Assembly: GCF_000426365.1 (NCBI RefSeq)
Contig: NZ_AUFF01000001.1
Location: 62,001-126,000, forward strand
Direction: 5' to 3'
DNA: 64,000 bases
DNA from: Arenimonas composti TR7-09 = DSM 18010
GTDB lineage: Bacteria > Pseudomonadota > Gammaproteobacteria > Xanthomonadales > Xanthomonadaceae
Part shown: positions 9,501 to 18,771 of the stretch, piece by piece
How positions within the stretch are numbered: the stretch's first letter is position 1
Layout of the letters: each line of letters begins with the position of its first letter
The notes under the pieces: generated by a model
What the model saw: only the letters and a program-made list of their open reading frames with translations
Told to the model about the DNA's origin: nothing
Database searches by the model: none
Program-made: the position numbers and the translations under genes

Positions 9501-10493
9501 GAGGTCGAAGCGGCGGCGATCGCTGGCGGTGTCGACATCCCGCAGCGGCTCGAAGCCGGCGTCCATGCGCGTTTCGCCCGGCTGCACTGGCCGGAGGCGC
9601 CCGAGCCGGACCCGGCGGCACGTGCCGCGGCGGACGCCGGCGAGAGCGACGACCCCGGCAAGGTGCCGCCGCTGGACATCGTCGTCGAGGACCTGCGGCA
9701 CGGCAGTCTGGTGCTCGGCCACACCGAGCTGAAGGCGAGCCAGATCCCGGGCGGCCTGCACATCGAGCGCTTCACCACGCGCTCGCCGAGCCTGCAGTTG
9801 CTGGCGACCGGCGACTGGCGCGCTGCCGGCGCCGGGCACAGCCGTTCGCAGTTCGAACTCGAGTTCGCCGCCGACCGCCTCGGCGAGTTGCTGACGGCGT
9901 TCGGTCTGGCCGGCATGGTCCAGGACGGCCCGACCCGTGGGCGTCTCGATGGCCGCTGGCCGGGTTCGCCGGGCAACTTCAGCCTCGCGCGCTTCGACGG
10001 CAAGCTGAACGTCGAGGTCGGCGAGGGCTCGCTGCTGGAACTCGAACCCGGCGGTGGCGGCCGCGTGCTCGGCCTGCTGAGCCTGGCCGAGATTCCGCGC
10101 CGGCTGAGCCTGGACTTCAGCGATTTCTTCGAGAAGGGCTTCGGCTTCAACACGATGAGCGGCGAATTCGTCTTCGCCGACGGCCGCGCCAGCACCGACC
10201 TGCTGCGCATCGATGGCCCCGCCGCCGAGATCCGCATCAGCGGCGCCACCGATCTGCGCGCCCGCGAATACGACCAGCGCATCGAGGTGCTGCCCAAGAC
10301 CGGCGGCGTGCTGCCGGCGATCGGCGCGCTCGCCGGCGGCCCGGTCGGCGCGGCCGTCGGTGCGGTCGCGCAGGCCGTGCTCAACAAGCCGCTGAAGCAG
10401 GCCGGCCGCACCGTCTACCGCGTCACCGGGCCCTGGGAGGAGCCGGTGGTCGAAGTGGTCGAGCGCGGCGACGCCGGCAGGCGCGGCGAATAG
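6549..10493 (+). CDS. yhdP: YhdP-family AsmA-like protein
   Basis: A 1314-residue protein with one N-terminal membrane anchor (residues about 17-38, [22 protein letters not shown]) and a long periplasmic part rich in beta strands. It matches the YhdP/DUF3971 (TIGR02099) pattern, including an AsmA-type C-terminal region near [21 protein letters not shown] and [16 protein letters not shown]. YhdP-type proteins act in phospholipid movement from inner to outer membrane. It follows rng after 8 bp and precedes tldD, the conserved rng-yhdP-tldD order. The length is typical. The GC-rich code produces long spurious antisense ORFs that should not be annotated. Confidence 0.92.
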   Translation: MPNPLRRRIRHARRLLGYGVLVVLILLATVVGVLGQLLPLVERHPEKIAGWLSERAGQPVRFDRATGEWTGRGPRFRFDGLRIGDGERVLDVGSAELLVAVYSGLLPGEPLTELKIHDLALSLEEGEDRRWRLSGLPFEPDPAVDPLDTLERLGELQVERARLTIVSPLLTAPRELPRVDLRLRVDGELLRAGVRVWADAGGPPLTVVADLRRSDWSGSLWAGGQDLQLRQWGPLLHRTGVAIAGEADLDLWATIDGQRVVDVRCRADLQPLALVALTPWLPQPADDAATPGAGTPGGESVAAAEPLPLRSPPVAWERARLLGRWQVAGEGWQLHIPELEIDEAGDGATRRFDGLWIAREGERFAAAAPRLDLGPARALATLVDALPPGLRQWLFRAAPDGRIEDVELAGTGGEWQGRARLVDAGWAPYGRRPGLGGLSGEAVFDQSGGAFELAEAGRSHFDWRGFRQPLDIGLRGTLGWWRDEAGEWHAGAAGLRIDGDGYGADVRAELHFLPGDVAPRLDLAALVDDTDVPVAGLFWVPGSMSAAAIDWLDRGLLAGRVTRGRAVLAGELGHWPFRDGGGRFDARTRVVGARVDFHREWPQAEALDVDVGFDGPGMSFEAGAGSVLGNRVEHFTGTISDFRDPILVLDITTPVEGEPLRQLLLASPLRQNWDEHLQNVRLEGPAALALKLQLPLSARLGENRIDGVLELDGAHLVDPRWGVDFTAATGATRFSERGFAVEALAVEVDAAPAVFDLRVGTDHTGDPALAAVAVLRGELPASALLRRHEPLAWLQSWLQGRAEWNLRVDVPVQPETGPAPPARLQVSSDLAGIAVALPAPLAKPAEVSRLLRLEAPLPLHAGETRLAWGEDLLSLRARSDTEGRLRGLLRFGAEADRIPDATGLQVDGVVDVLDAAGWIAFAANDGQHADAGVEAPPGSAPPAGAGAGNLRSVDLQVGRLELLGSAFPDAALRMRRPAGGGTRVEVEAAAIAGGVDIPQRLEAGVHARFARLHWPEAPEPDPAARAAADAGESDDPGKVPPLDIVVEDLRHGSLVLGHTELKASQIPGGLHIERFTTRSPSLQLLATGDWRAAGAGHSRSQFELEFAADRLGELLTAFGLAGMVQDGPTRGRLDGRWPGSPGNFSLARFDGKLNVEVGEGSLLELEPGGGGRVLGLLSLAEIPRRLSLDFSDFFEKGFGFNTMSGEFVFADGRASTDLLRIDGPAAEIRISGATDLRAREYDQRIEVLPKTGGVLPAIGALAGGPVGAAVGAVAQAVLNKPLKQAGRTVYRVTGPWEEPVVEVVERGDAGRRGE

Positions 10494-10569
10494 CCGTCCT
10501 CGCGGCTCGCTTCCGACGCCGTCCGTTTTCCCGGATTTCCTTGCATTTCACGCCCCAGGGGCCCATTTC

Positions 10570-12021
<1,452 letters not shown>

Positions 12022-12033
12022 CGCTTCAAATGG

Positions 12034-12193
12034 CCTTTGCCACGGACGAGCGCGGACGAGCACGGATGAACACGGACAGAGCCTTGTTCATTGGTTCGCT
12101 ATCGAGGCCGGTTGCTCCGATCACCCGGGACACAACAGATCAGCGCTTTATCCGTGTTCGTCCGTGCTCGTCCGCGCTCGTCCGCGGCAAGGA
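12034..12193. repeat. Large inverted repeat between tldD and darP
   Basis: Arms at 12039-12076 and 12151-12188 are inverted copies of each other: 38 bp with two mismatches, extending a few bases further on the outside with one gap. The arms are built from a repeated CGGACGAGCACGGA-type unit, and the 74-bp centre is unrelated. The element lies between convergent genes (tldD forward, darP reverse), so it may terminate both. Its internally repetitive build is more like a dispersed intergenic repeat than a simple terminator. There is no T-rich tail. Confidence 0.75.
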
Positions 12194-12203
12194 ACCGGAT
12201 CTT

Positions 12204-12752
12204 TCAGCCCTCGACGTCGTCAGAGGTCGAGAGGAGGGTGCGGAGGTCGCGGAAGAGGTCGCGGTAGGCGTGCGGCGGCCGGTTCTGCAGGCGTTCCTGG
12301 CGGGCGTTGCGGGCGAGCTGACGCAGGTGCTGGCGGTCGGCCTGCGGAAACGCCGCGAGCAGCTCGGCCAGGGCCTCGTCGCCCTCGTCGACCAGACGGT
12401 CGCGCCAGTACTCCACCTCGTGCAGCGCCTGCGCGGCGCGGCGGCCGTCGGCCTTGTCGTGCTCGAGCGCGGCGCGGATCGCGTCCAGCGCCTCGTCCTC
12501 GCGCCGGCGCATGTGCTTGGCCAGGTACTGGATCTGCCGCTTGCGGGCGATCTGCGCGGTGATCTTCCGCGAGGCCAGCACCAGCTCGCGCAGGTCGTCG
12601 TCCATCGGGATGCGCGCCAGCGCCGGTTCGCTGAGCGTCACCAGCTGCTGCGCCAGCGCCAGCACCGCCAGCGCCTGCCGGCGCTGCTCGCCGCGGCTCG
12701 GGCCGCGGTCGAACTCTTCGTCGTCGATGTCTTCGTCGTGCATCCGCGGCAT
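12204..12752 (-). CDS. darP: Ribosome-associated protein DarP (YjgA, DUF615)
   Basis: About 182 residues with the DUF615 pattern: SRGEQRRQALAVLALAQQLV, then KRQIQYLAKHMRR and a long helical Arg/Asp-rich C-terminal half containing RQHLRQLARNARQE. DarP (YjgA) promotes late 50S assembly around the peptidyl transferase centre. The acidic N-terminus HDEDIDDEEF is typical. Start choice is uncertain: ATG 12752 and ATG 12743 are both in frame and neither has a good ribosome site. Divergent pairing with pmbA (29 bp apart) is conserved in gammaproteobacteria. Confidence 0.9.
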   Translation of the reverse strand: MPRMHDEDIDDEEFDRGPSRGEQRRQALAVLALAQQLVTLSEPALARIPMDDDLRELVLASRKITAQIARKRQIQYLAKHMRRREDEALDAIRAALEHDKADGRRAAQALHEVEYWRDRLVDEGDEALAELLAAFPQADRQHLRQLARNARQERLQNRPPHAYRDLFRDLRTLLSTSDDVEG

Positions 12753-12781
12753 CCGCAAACCATTCCGGCAAGGATACGCCC

Positions 12782-14140
12782 ATGACCGTGACCACCCCAG
12801 CCCGCGACGATTCGCACGCGCGCCTGGACCGGCTTTCCGAGCTCGCCCGCGACGTGCTGCGCGACTGCGCCGCCCGCGGCGCCGGCCAGGCCGAGGTGAG
12901 CCTGTCCGAGGACCGCGGCCTGAACGTCGACGTCCGCCTCGGCGAGGTCGAGACGGTCGAGCGCACCCACGACCGCAGCGTCGCGGTCACCGTCTACATC
13001 GACGGCCGCAAGGGCAGCGCCAGCACCGCCGACCTGCAGCCGGAGAGCCTGGCCGCGACGGTGGCGATGGCCTGCGCGATCGCCCGCCACACCGAGGTCG
13101 ATCCCGCCGCCGGCCTCGCCGACCCCGAGCGCATGGCGAAAGCGCCGCGCGAGTTCGACGGCTGGCACCCGTGGGCGCTCGATGCCGACGCGGCGATCGC
13201 GCTGGCCTTGCGCACCGAGAACGCGGGCCGCGAAGCCGATCCGCGCATCAGCAATTCCGAGGGTGCCTCGACCAGCACCGCCGAAAGCATCTCCGTCTAC
13301 GCCAACAGCCACGGCTTCCTCGGGCGCGAGCGCGGCACCAGCCATTCGCTCAGCGCCTCGTTCATCGCCGGCAGCGGCGACGGCATGGAGCGCGACTACT
13401 GGTACACCAGCGCGCTGGCGGCGTCGGATCTCGAAGCACCGGAAGCCGTCGGCCGCCGCGCCGCCGAGCGTACCGTCGCGCGCCTGGATCCGCGGCCACT
13501 GGCGACCGGTGACTACCCGGTGCTGTTCGCGCCGGAAATGGCGCGCTCGCTGATCGGCCATCTGCTCAATGCGGCGTCCGGCGGTGCGCTGTACCGCGGC
13601 GCCAGTTTCCTCGTCGACCGCTGCGGCGAGCGCCTGTTCCCCGGCTGGTTCCAGATCGACGAACGCCCGCACCTGATGCGCGGCCTGCGCTCATCCGACT
13701 TCGATGCCGAAGGTGTGGCGACGCTCGACCAGCCGCTGGTGCGCGACGGTGTGCTGGTGCGCTATCTGCTCGGCAGCTATTCGGCGCGCAAGCTCGGCCT
13801 GCAGAGCACCGGCAACGCCGGCGGGGTGCACAACCTCGAGGTGCGCGCGAACGCCGGCGACCTGCGCGCGATCGCGAAGGCGATGGGCCGCGGCCTGCTG
13901 GTCACCGAACTGATGGGGCAGGGCGCCAATACCGTCACCGGCGACTATTCGCGCGGCGCCGGCGGCTTCTGGATCGAGAACGGGGAGATCGCGTATCCGG
14001 TCGCCGAGGTCACGATCGCCGGAAAACTGCAGGACATGTTCCTGGCGATCGAGGCGGTCGGCAGCGACGTCGACCCGCGTTCGCACATCGGCATCGGCGC
14101 GCTGCTGGTCGGCCGCATGACGGTCGCCGGCGAGTCCTGA
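12782..14140 (+). CDS. pmbA: Metalloprotease PmbA (TldE)
   Basis: A 452-residue U62-family protein, partner of TldD. Family features include the N-terminal ERTHDRSVAVTVYIDGRKGS strand region, NSHGFLGRERGTSHSLS, the LIGHLLNAASGGALYRG segment that replaces the zinc motif of TldD, and C-terminal GQGANTVTGDYSRGAGGFWIENG. It supplies the non-catalytic half of the heterodimer. AAGGA lies about 8 bases before ATG 12782. It shares a very short divergent region with darP. Confidence 0.94.
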   Translation: MTVTTPARDDSHARLDRLSELARDVLRDCAARGAGQAEVSLSEDRGLNVDVRLGEVETVERTHDRSVAVTVYIDGRKGSASTADLQPESLAATVAMACAIARHTEVDPAAGLADPERMAKAPREFDGWHPWALDADAAIALALRTENAGREADPRISNSEGASTSTAESISVYANSHGFLGRERGTSHSLSASFIAGSGDGMERDYWYTSALAASDLEAPEAVGRRAAERTVARLDPRPLATGDYPVLFAPEMARSLIGHLLNAASGGALYRGASFLVDRCGERLFPGWFQIDERPHLMRGLRSSDFDAEGVATLDQPLVRDGVLVRYLLGSYSARKLGLQSTGNAGGVHNLEVRANAGDLRAIAKAMGRGLLVTELMGQGANTVTGDYSRGAGGFWIENGEIAYPVAEVTIAGKLQDMFLAIEAVGSDVDPRSHIGIGALLVGRMTVAGES

Positions 14141-14239
14141 GACTCACGTCGCCTTGACACGTCCCCGGGGTGGCCGGACAGTAGCCGGGTCGCGCGCCGC
14201 CCGGCGCCGCGTCATCCGATCGAAGCCCCGGGGGACCCC

Positions 14240-14581
14240 ATGAACGACACCGCTGTTCCGCAGGAAGACAAGACCCTTGCCCTCATCACCCATCTGTCCG
14301 GCATCGTCGCCGGCTTCATCGTTCCGCTGATCATCTGGCTGATCAACAAGGACAAGCCGGAGAAGGGCTTCCTGACGGACCAGTCGAAGGAAGCGCTGAA
14401 CTTCCAGATCACCCTGATCATCGCCTACGTGGTCTGCGTGATCCTGACCTTCGTTCTCATCGGCGCGTTCCTGATGCCGCTGGTCTGGCTGGCCTCGCTG
14501 GTGTTCATGATCCTCGCGGCGGTGAAGGCCAACGGTGGCGAGTACTACCGCTACCCGGTGGCGATCCGCCTGATCAAGTAA
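14240..14581 (+). CDS. DUF4870-family small membrane protein
   Basis: 113 residues with three hydrophobic segments (about 15-35, 54-76 and 78-95) and the family phrases THLSGIVAGFIVPLIIWLI, DQSKEALNFQ and AAVKANGGEYYRYPVAIRLI. This is the DUF4870 (Tic20-like) family of inner-membrane proteins, whose function is not established. It stands alone, 99 bp after pmbA, with its own ribosome site (GGGGGA before ATG) and a strong hairpin downstream, so it is probably monocistronic. Confidence 0.85.
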   Translation: MNDTAVPQEDKTLALITHLSGIVAGFIVPLIIWLINKDKPEKGFLTDQSKEALNFQITLIIAYVVCVILTFVLIGAFLMPLVWLASLVFMILAAVKANGGEYYRYPVAIRLIK

Positions 14582-14597
14582 GGCGTATCGCGCGTAC

Positions 14598-14627
14598 GAA
14601 GAAGGCGGCCCGCGGGCCGCCTTCTTC
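14598..14627. terminator. Bidirectional hairpin between DUF4870 gene and ispA
   Basis: A perfect 13-bp stem (GAAGAAGGCGGCC paired with GGCCGCCTTCTTC) closes on a CGCG loop. It lies 16 bp after the DUF4870 stop and before the convergent ispA stop. The stem ends in TTCTTC on both strands, so it can serve as a terminator in both directions. There is no long U tract. Confidence 0.7.
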
Positions 14628-14653
14628 GTGTCCGGAATTCGCGCCGCGGGCGA

Positions 14654-15535
14654 TCAGCTGCGGCGTTCGACCGCGAGCACCGCCAGCGCCTCGAGCGCGC
14701 CGACGTCGCCGGGCCAGCCGGTCAGCGCATCGCGCATCCGCGCGACCTGTTCGGCCAGCGCCGCCCCGGCGCCGTCGCGGCCGAGCAGGGCGGGATAGGT
14801 GGCCTTGTCCTGGGCCTGATCCTTGCCCGCGGTCTTGCCGAGCGAGGCGCTGTCGCCGTCGATGTCGAGCAGGTCGTCGCGGATCTGGAAGGCGAGGCCG
14901 AGCGCCGCGGCGTAGTCGTCGAGGCGCGCACTGACGCCGGGACCGGCGCCGCCGGCGAGTGCGCCCATGCGCACCGCGCTGCGGATCAGCGCGCCGGTCT
15001 TCAGCGCATGCAACTGCTGCAGTTCGGCGACTTCGATGCGGCGGCCACCGGCTTCCATGTCGAGGGCCTGGCCGCCGCACATGCCGGCGGCGCCGGTGGC
15101 CCGCGCCAGCGACTGCAGCCAGGCCACGCGCAGTGCGGCGTCGACCGGGGCCTCGGCGAGCACCTCGAAGGCGAGCGCCTGCAGGGCGTCACCGGCGAGG
15201 ATCGCGGTGGCCTCGTCGAAGGCGACGTGGACGGTCGGGCGGCCGCGGCGCAGGTCGTCGTCGTCCATCGCCGGCAGGTCGTCGTGCACCAGCGAGAATG
15301 CGTGCACGAGTTCGACCGCGACGGCCGGCGCGGTGAGCAGGGTCTCGTCGGCGCCGGTCGCCGCGCCGGCGGCGTAGACCAGCAGCGGGCGCAGGCGCTT
15401 GCCGCCGGAGAGCACCGCGTGGCGCATGGCCGCGTGCAGGCGGGCGGAACCGGTGTCGGCCGAGGCCGCGAGGGCGGTCTCGAGGGCGGCTTCGACACGC
15501 TGGCGCCACGGCGCCAGGCGCGCGTCAGCCGCCAT
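14654..15535 (-). CDS. ispA: Farnesyl diphosphate synthase (polyprenyl synthetase)
   Basis: 293 residues of a short-chain isoprenyl diphosphate synthase. The first aspartate-rich motif is [16 protein letters not shown] and the second is DDLLDIDGD, with [16 protein letters not shown] after it. The spacing inside the first motif fits bacterial FPP synthases. It makes farnesyl diphosphate for undecaprenyl phosphate, quinones and other isoprenoids; dxr and uppS of the same pathway lie further along the window. The start overlaps the xseB end by 11 bp, so the two are co-transcribed. dxs is not in the window on this side. Confidence 0.93.
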   Translation of the reverse strand: MAADARLAPWRQRVEAALETALAASADTGSARLHAAMRHAVLSGGKRLRPLLVYAAGAATGADETLLTAPAVAVELVHAFSLVHDDLPAMDDDDLRRGRPTVHVAFDEATAILAGDALQALAFEVLAEAPVDAALRVAWLQSLARATGAAGMCGGQALDMEAGGRRIEVAELQQLHALKTGALIRSAVRMGALAGGAGPGVSARLDDYAAALGLAFQIRDDLLDIDGDSASLGKTAGKDQAQDKATYPALLGRDGAGAALAEQVARMRDALTGWPGDVGALEALAVLAVERRS

Positions 15536-15791
15536 CGTTCGGCGCGGCCTGGAAAGGCGTGCCGGCGTCCGGATCGGCCGGATCGCTGAGCAGGCGCACG
15601 CGCAGTTCGGCCTGGTCGAGCGCCGCGCGGCACTGCCGGTAGAGGCCGACGCCGCGCTCGTAGGCGGCGAGGGAGTCGTCGAGAGACAGGTCGCCCTTCT
15701 CCATCTTCAGGACGAGCTGCTCGAGCTCGTCCAGCGACGCTTCGAACGGGGCGACCGGGGAAGGCGGCGAATCGGGGGTCTTGGCGGCCAT
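15525..15791 (-). CDS. xseB: Exodeoxyribonuclease VII small subunit
   Basis: 88 residues with the short helical hairpin of Xse[38 protein letters not shown]-type sequence (the LExLEKGDLxLExSLxxFERG signature). The C-terminal 20 residues are a Pro/Asp-rich tail. It partners XseA, which is not in this window. It is the upstream gene of the xseB-ispA pair. A short spacer containing a palindromic repeat separates it from tilS. Confidence 0.92.
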   Translation of the reverse strand: MAAKTPDSPPSPVAPFEASLDELEQLVLKMEKGDLSLDDSLAAYERGVGLYRQCRAALDQAELRVRLLSDPADPDAGTPFQAAPNDGG

Positions 15792-15827
15792 GCGGCAAGT
15801 GTAGCCGTCCCCGCGCGACCGGTGTGA

Positions 15828-15875
15828 TAACGGTGTCAGAGACCGTTTTCCGCGGAACTGTCTCCGACACCGTTA
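15828..15875. repeat. REP-like hairpin covering the tilS stop codon
   Basis: Arms 15828-15843 and 15860-15875 are inverted copies (15 of 16 positions, the mismatch allowing G-U pairing), with core sequence GGTGTCAGAGAC/GTCTCCGACACC and a 16-base loop. The tilS stop codon lies inside the left arm, so the last tilS codons are encoded by the repeat. It probably also works as a transcription-end structure between tilS and xseB. Confidence 0.65.
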
Positions 15876-17212
15876 ATGATTACGAGGGCGAGGCCGTTGC
15901 GGCCGAGCCAGGCCTGCAGGCGGGCGGAGACGAGGCGGTCGCCGGCGGCCAGCAGTTCGCCGTCGGCGGCGAACAGCAGCGGTAGCGCCGCGCGTTCCCA
16001 GGGCGGTACGCCGGCGTCCTGCAGCAGGTGCTTCAACGCGTGCGAGTGGCTCCGTCCCGGCAGGCGCAGGCGTTCGCCGCCTCGACGGGCGCGCACGCAC
16101 AGCGGTTCCGGAAAGCAGGCGGGTGGCGCCGTGCCGGGTCCCACCAGCGCCAGCGTGACGCCGGTCGGCAGCGGCAGCGGCGCGCGTCCGTCCCACCTGG
16201 TTTCGAAGTCCGCGGGAAGCGTCACCGGCGGCGGTCCGGCCCAGAGTCGACCCCGCCAGCGGCGCACCTGTGCCCCCGGCCATTCGACCAGGCCGCCGTC
16301 GCCGCTGTCGCCCGCGTCGCCGCCATCGGCGCCATCCGCCGCCGCGTTTCCGTCCGCGGCCTGGGCAGCGACCAGATCGTGTCCGATCGTCGCCAGTCGC
16401 GCGGCCGGGGCCGGCGGCAGGCCGAGCGCGGCGAGCCAGGCCCGCAGCACCCGCGCACGCCATTCCGGCACCAGTGCGCGCAGCCCGGCGAGGTCGAGCC
16501 AGGCCGGATCCCCACCACGCAGCGCCGCCAGCCGCTGCGCATCCTCGCCGCCGAGCAGGTCCGCCTGCGTGGCCAGCAGGGCCGCGCTGCGCGCCAGCGC
16601 GGCCGACGCCTGCGGCCAGCGCGTCGCCAGCCGCGGCAGGATTTCGTGGCGCAGGAAGTTGCGGTCATGCCGCAGCGCGTCGTTCGCCGGATCGTCCAGC
16701 CACGCCAGATCGCGCGCGCGCGCCCAGGCTTCGATGTCGGAACGCGCAACCGCCAGCAGCGGCCGCCACAGCGCCCCGCTGCCGAAAGGGCGCAGCACGC
16801 GCATGCCGGCGAGACCGTCGCCGGCGCCGCGCAGCAGCCGCAGCAGCACCGTCTCGGCCTGGTCGTCGCGGTGGTGGGCGAGGGCGATGACCTCGCCCGG
16901 CCGCTGCATCGCGACCAAGGCCCCGTGCCGGGCCCGCCGCGCCGCCGCCTCCAGGCCCTCGCCGGTCGCGACGACGCCGACCCGGCGGCTGGCGAAGTCC
17001 ACACCCAGCGCCGCGCAGATGCCGGCGCAGTGTTCGGCCCAGGCCGCCGAATCCGCATGCAGGCCATGGTCGACATGCAGCGCCCGCAGGCCGCGCGCGC
17101 GCGCCGCCGGATCGCCGGCGAGCAGGTGCAACAGGACCGTGGAATCGAGGCCGCCGCTGAAGGCGACGGCGATCCCGTGCTCGCCGGGCGCCGGCGGCAG
17201 CATCACGGTCAT
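15836..17212 (-). CDS. tilS: tRNA(Ile)-lysidine synthase
   Basis: 458 residues. The PP-loop ATP-binding motif is [14 protein letters not shown] near residue 19. [25 protein letters not shown] and [23 protein letters not shown] are diagnostic TilS segments, and the substrate-binding and C-terminal domains follow. TilS converts cytidine-34 of the minor isoleucine tRNA to lysidine, switching its decoding to AUA. The last residues ([12 protein letters not shown]) come from a palindromic repeat overlapping the gene end. The accA-tilS neighbourhood is conserved in gammaproteobacteria, here with a small membrane protein gene between. Confidence 0.94.
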   Translation of the reverse strand: MTVMLPPAPGEHGIAVAFSGGLDSTVLLHLLAGDPAARARGLRALHVDHGLHADSAAWAEHCAGICAALGVDFASRRVGVVATGEGLEAAARRARHGALVAMQRPGEVIALAHHRDDQAETVLLRLLRGAGDGLAGMRVLRPFGSGALWRPLLAVARSDIEAWARARDLAWLDDPANDALRHDRNFLRHEILPRLATRWPQASAALARSAALLATQADLLGGEDAQRLAALRGGDPAWLDLAGLRALVPEWRARVLRAWLAALGLPPAPAARLATIGHDLVAAQAADGNAAADGADGGDAGDSGDGGLVEWPGAQVRRWRGRLWAGPPPVTLPADFETRWDGRAPLPLPTGVTLALVGPGTAPPACFPEPLCVRARRGGERLRLPGRSHSHALKHLLQDAGVPPWERAALPLLFAADGELLAAGDRLVSARLQAWLGRNGLALVIINGVGDSSAENGL

Positions 17213-17239
17213 CGCGATTCGCGCGCGGCCGGAGGCCGC

Positions 17240-17545
17240 TTACGCGACCTCGATCTCGATGCCACCGGCGAATCCGGCCGCCAGGTTGTACAGCCAGGCG
17301 GTCAGCAGCCCGGCGAGGAATCCCATCAGGCCGTAAACGATCGGCGCGATCACCACCATCGCCACGCCGATGCCCATCATCACGCCGCCGCCGAAGGCTG
17401 CTTCGGAGGCCCCGCTGGCCATCATCGCGCCGCCGCCGACCAGCGCGAACAGCGCGTACAGCAGGCCGATCAGCAGGCCGATACCGGCATACAGCACGCC
17501 CATGACCTTGGCGCAGGAAATGACGCCGATCCGCTTGATCACCAT
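17240..17545 (-). CDS. Small Gly/Met-rich membrane protein (DUF3566-like)
   Basis: 101 residues. It starts MVIKRIGVISCAKVMGVLYAG and has two long hydrophobic, Gly/Met/Ala-rich segments (about residues 16-40 and 52-90) with no charged loops between. The N-terminal IKRIGVxSCAK phrase resembles DUF3566-type membrane proteins common beside unrelated genes in xanthomonads. Function unknown. It lies between accA and tilS on the same strand, 66 bp after accA and 27 bp before tilS, and could be read with them. Confidence 0.65.
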   Translation of the reverse strand: MVIKRIGVISCAKVMGVLYAGIGLLIGLLYALFALVGGGAMMASGASEAAFGGGVMMGIGVAMVVIAPIVYGLMGFLAGLLTAWLYNLAAGFAGGIEIEVA

Positions 17546-17611
17546 CGCGTTGACTCCCCTGGTCCGTGCCGGCGCCGGGACGGAGCCGGCTGTTTCACAA
17601 TCGGTCGAGGC

Positions 17612-18571
17612 TCAGGCCGCCTCGTAGGCGCCGTAGCTGCGCAGGCGGCGGTAGCGCTGCTCGAGGCGGGTGCCGGCGTCGATCGCATCGAGCGTCGTCA
17701 GCTCGCCGAGGATCGCCTGCTTCAGCGTCGCCGCCATCGCCGCCGGGTCGCGGTGGGCGCCGCCGAGCGGCTCCGGCACGACCACGTCGATCAGGCCGTG
17801 TTCCTTCAGCCGCTTCGCGGTCAGGCCGAGGGCTTCGGCGGCGTCGCGCGCCTTGTCGGCGGACTTCCAAAGGATCGAGGCGCAGCCTTCCGGCGAGATC
17901 ACCGAATAGGTGCTGTATTCGAGCATCAGCGTGCGGTCGCCGACGCCGATCGCCAGCGCGCCGCCGGAGCCGCCCTCGCCGATCACCGTGCAGACGATCG
18001 GGATCTTCAGCTCCGCCATCTCCAGCAGGTTGCGGGCGATCGCCTCGGACTGGCCGCGCTCTTCGGCGCCGACGCCGGGGTAGGCGCCCGGGGTGTCGAT
18101 GAAGGTCAGCAGCGGCAGCTGGAAGCGTTCGGCCATCTTCATCAGGCGCAGCGCCTTGCGGTAACCCTCGGGGCGCGGCATGCCGAAGTTGCGGCGGATC
18201 TTGGCGCGGGTGTCGCGGCCCTTCTGCTGGCCGATCACCATCACCGCGCGGCCGTCGAGCCGGGCCAGGCCGCCGACGATCGCGGCGTCGTCGGCGAAGG
18301 CGCGGTCGCCGGCGAGCTCGTGGAACTCGTCGAACATCAGGCCGATGTAGTCGTTGGTGTACGGCCGCTGCGGATGCCGGGCCAGCTGCGAGATCTGCCA
18401 GGGCGTCAGCGCCTTGAAGATCTCGGCGGTGCGCACCTTCAGCTTCTCCTGCAAGCCGTTGACCTCGGTCTCGACATCGACCGCCGGGCCGGTGCTGGCA
18501 CGACGCAGTTCCTGGATCTTCGCTTCCAGTTCGGCGATGGGCTGTTCGAAATCGAGGAAGTTCGGGTTCAT
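17612..18571 (-). CDS. accA: Acetyl-CoA carboxylase carboxyltransferase subunit alpha
   Basis: 319 residues, exactly the family size, starting [19 protein letters not shown]. The carboxyltransferase fold is shown by [21 protein letters not shown], the oxyanion segment [16 protein letters not shown] and [14 protein letters not shown]. With AccD it transfers CO2 from carboxybiotin to acetyl-CoA to make malonyl-CoA. It lies downstream of dnaE on the same strand (dnaE-accA is conserved) but is separated from it by a 35-bp inverted repeat. Confidence 0.96.
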   Translation of the reverse strand: MNPNFLDFEQPIAELEAKIQELRRASTGPAVDVETEVNGLQEKLKVRTAEIFKALTPWQISQLARHPQRPYTNDYIGLMFDEFHELAGDRAFADDAAIVGGLARLDGRAVMVIGQQKGRDTRAKIRRNFGMPRPEGYRKALRLMKMAERFQLPLLTFIDTPGAYPGVGAEERGQSEAIARNLLEMAELKIPIVCTVIGEGGSGGALAIGVGDRTLMLEYSTYSVISPEGCASILWKSADKARDAAEALGLTAKRLKEHGLIDVVVPEPLGGAHRDPAAMAATLKQAILGELTTLDAIDAGTRLEQRYRRLRSYGAYEAA

Positions 18572-18647
18572 CGGGTCGGGCTGCCGGTTCCGGCAGGGGC
18601 CGGAGATTGAGCAATGGCTCTAGGAAGGCGCGAGTCTACCAGCGGAA

Positions 18648-18770
18648 GCGAGTAACGAGTGGAGAGGAACGAGCAACGAGTGACCGCCCGCGCGCATGGC
18701 GCGCGAAGGGCGGATCGCGGCTGAAGCCGCTCCTGCACTCGTTGCTCGTTCCTCTCCACTCGTTACTCGC
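18648..18770. repeat. Perfect 35-bp inverted repeat between dnaE and accA
   Basis: Arms 18648-18682 and 18736-18770 are perfect inverted copies built from GAGTAACGAG/GAGCAACGAG-type units. The right arm ends 1 bp from the dnaE stop. Inside the 53-bp loop sit a GCGCGCATGGCGCGC-like palindrome and one copy of the 20-bp REP-like unit (18715-18734). The whole forms a large stem-loop in the dnaE-accA spacer and could attenuate readthrough into accA. The ACGAGT-type unit recurs at 24541-24565 and 40562-40597. Confidence 0.85.
18715..18734 (-). repeat. 20-bp REP-like palindrome, copy 1
   Basis: Reverse-strand copy of AGGAGCGGCTTCAGCCGCGA, an imperfect palindrome with core GCGGCTTCAGCCGC. Identical copies occur at 24469-24488 and 56397-56416. 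It lies inside the loop of the 35-bp inverted repeat. Confidence 0.8.
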
Positions 18771-18771
18771 C

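Noticed and set aside
6333-9839. Very long reverse-strand open frame across yhdP
   Set aside because: It is antisense to yhdP, a well-supported family protein, and shows only the Arg/Ala/Gln-rich composition expected from GC-rich codons read backwards.
16028-18610. 860-codon forward open frame opposite tilS and accA
   Set aside because: It covers the antisense of three supported genes, is rich in Gln/Arg/His repeats and has no ribosome site.
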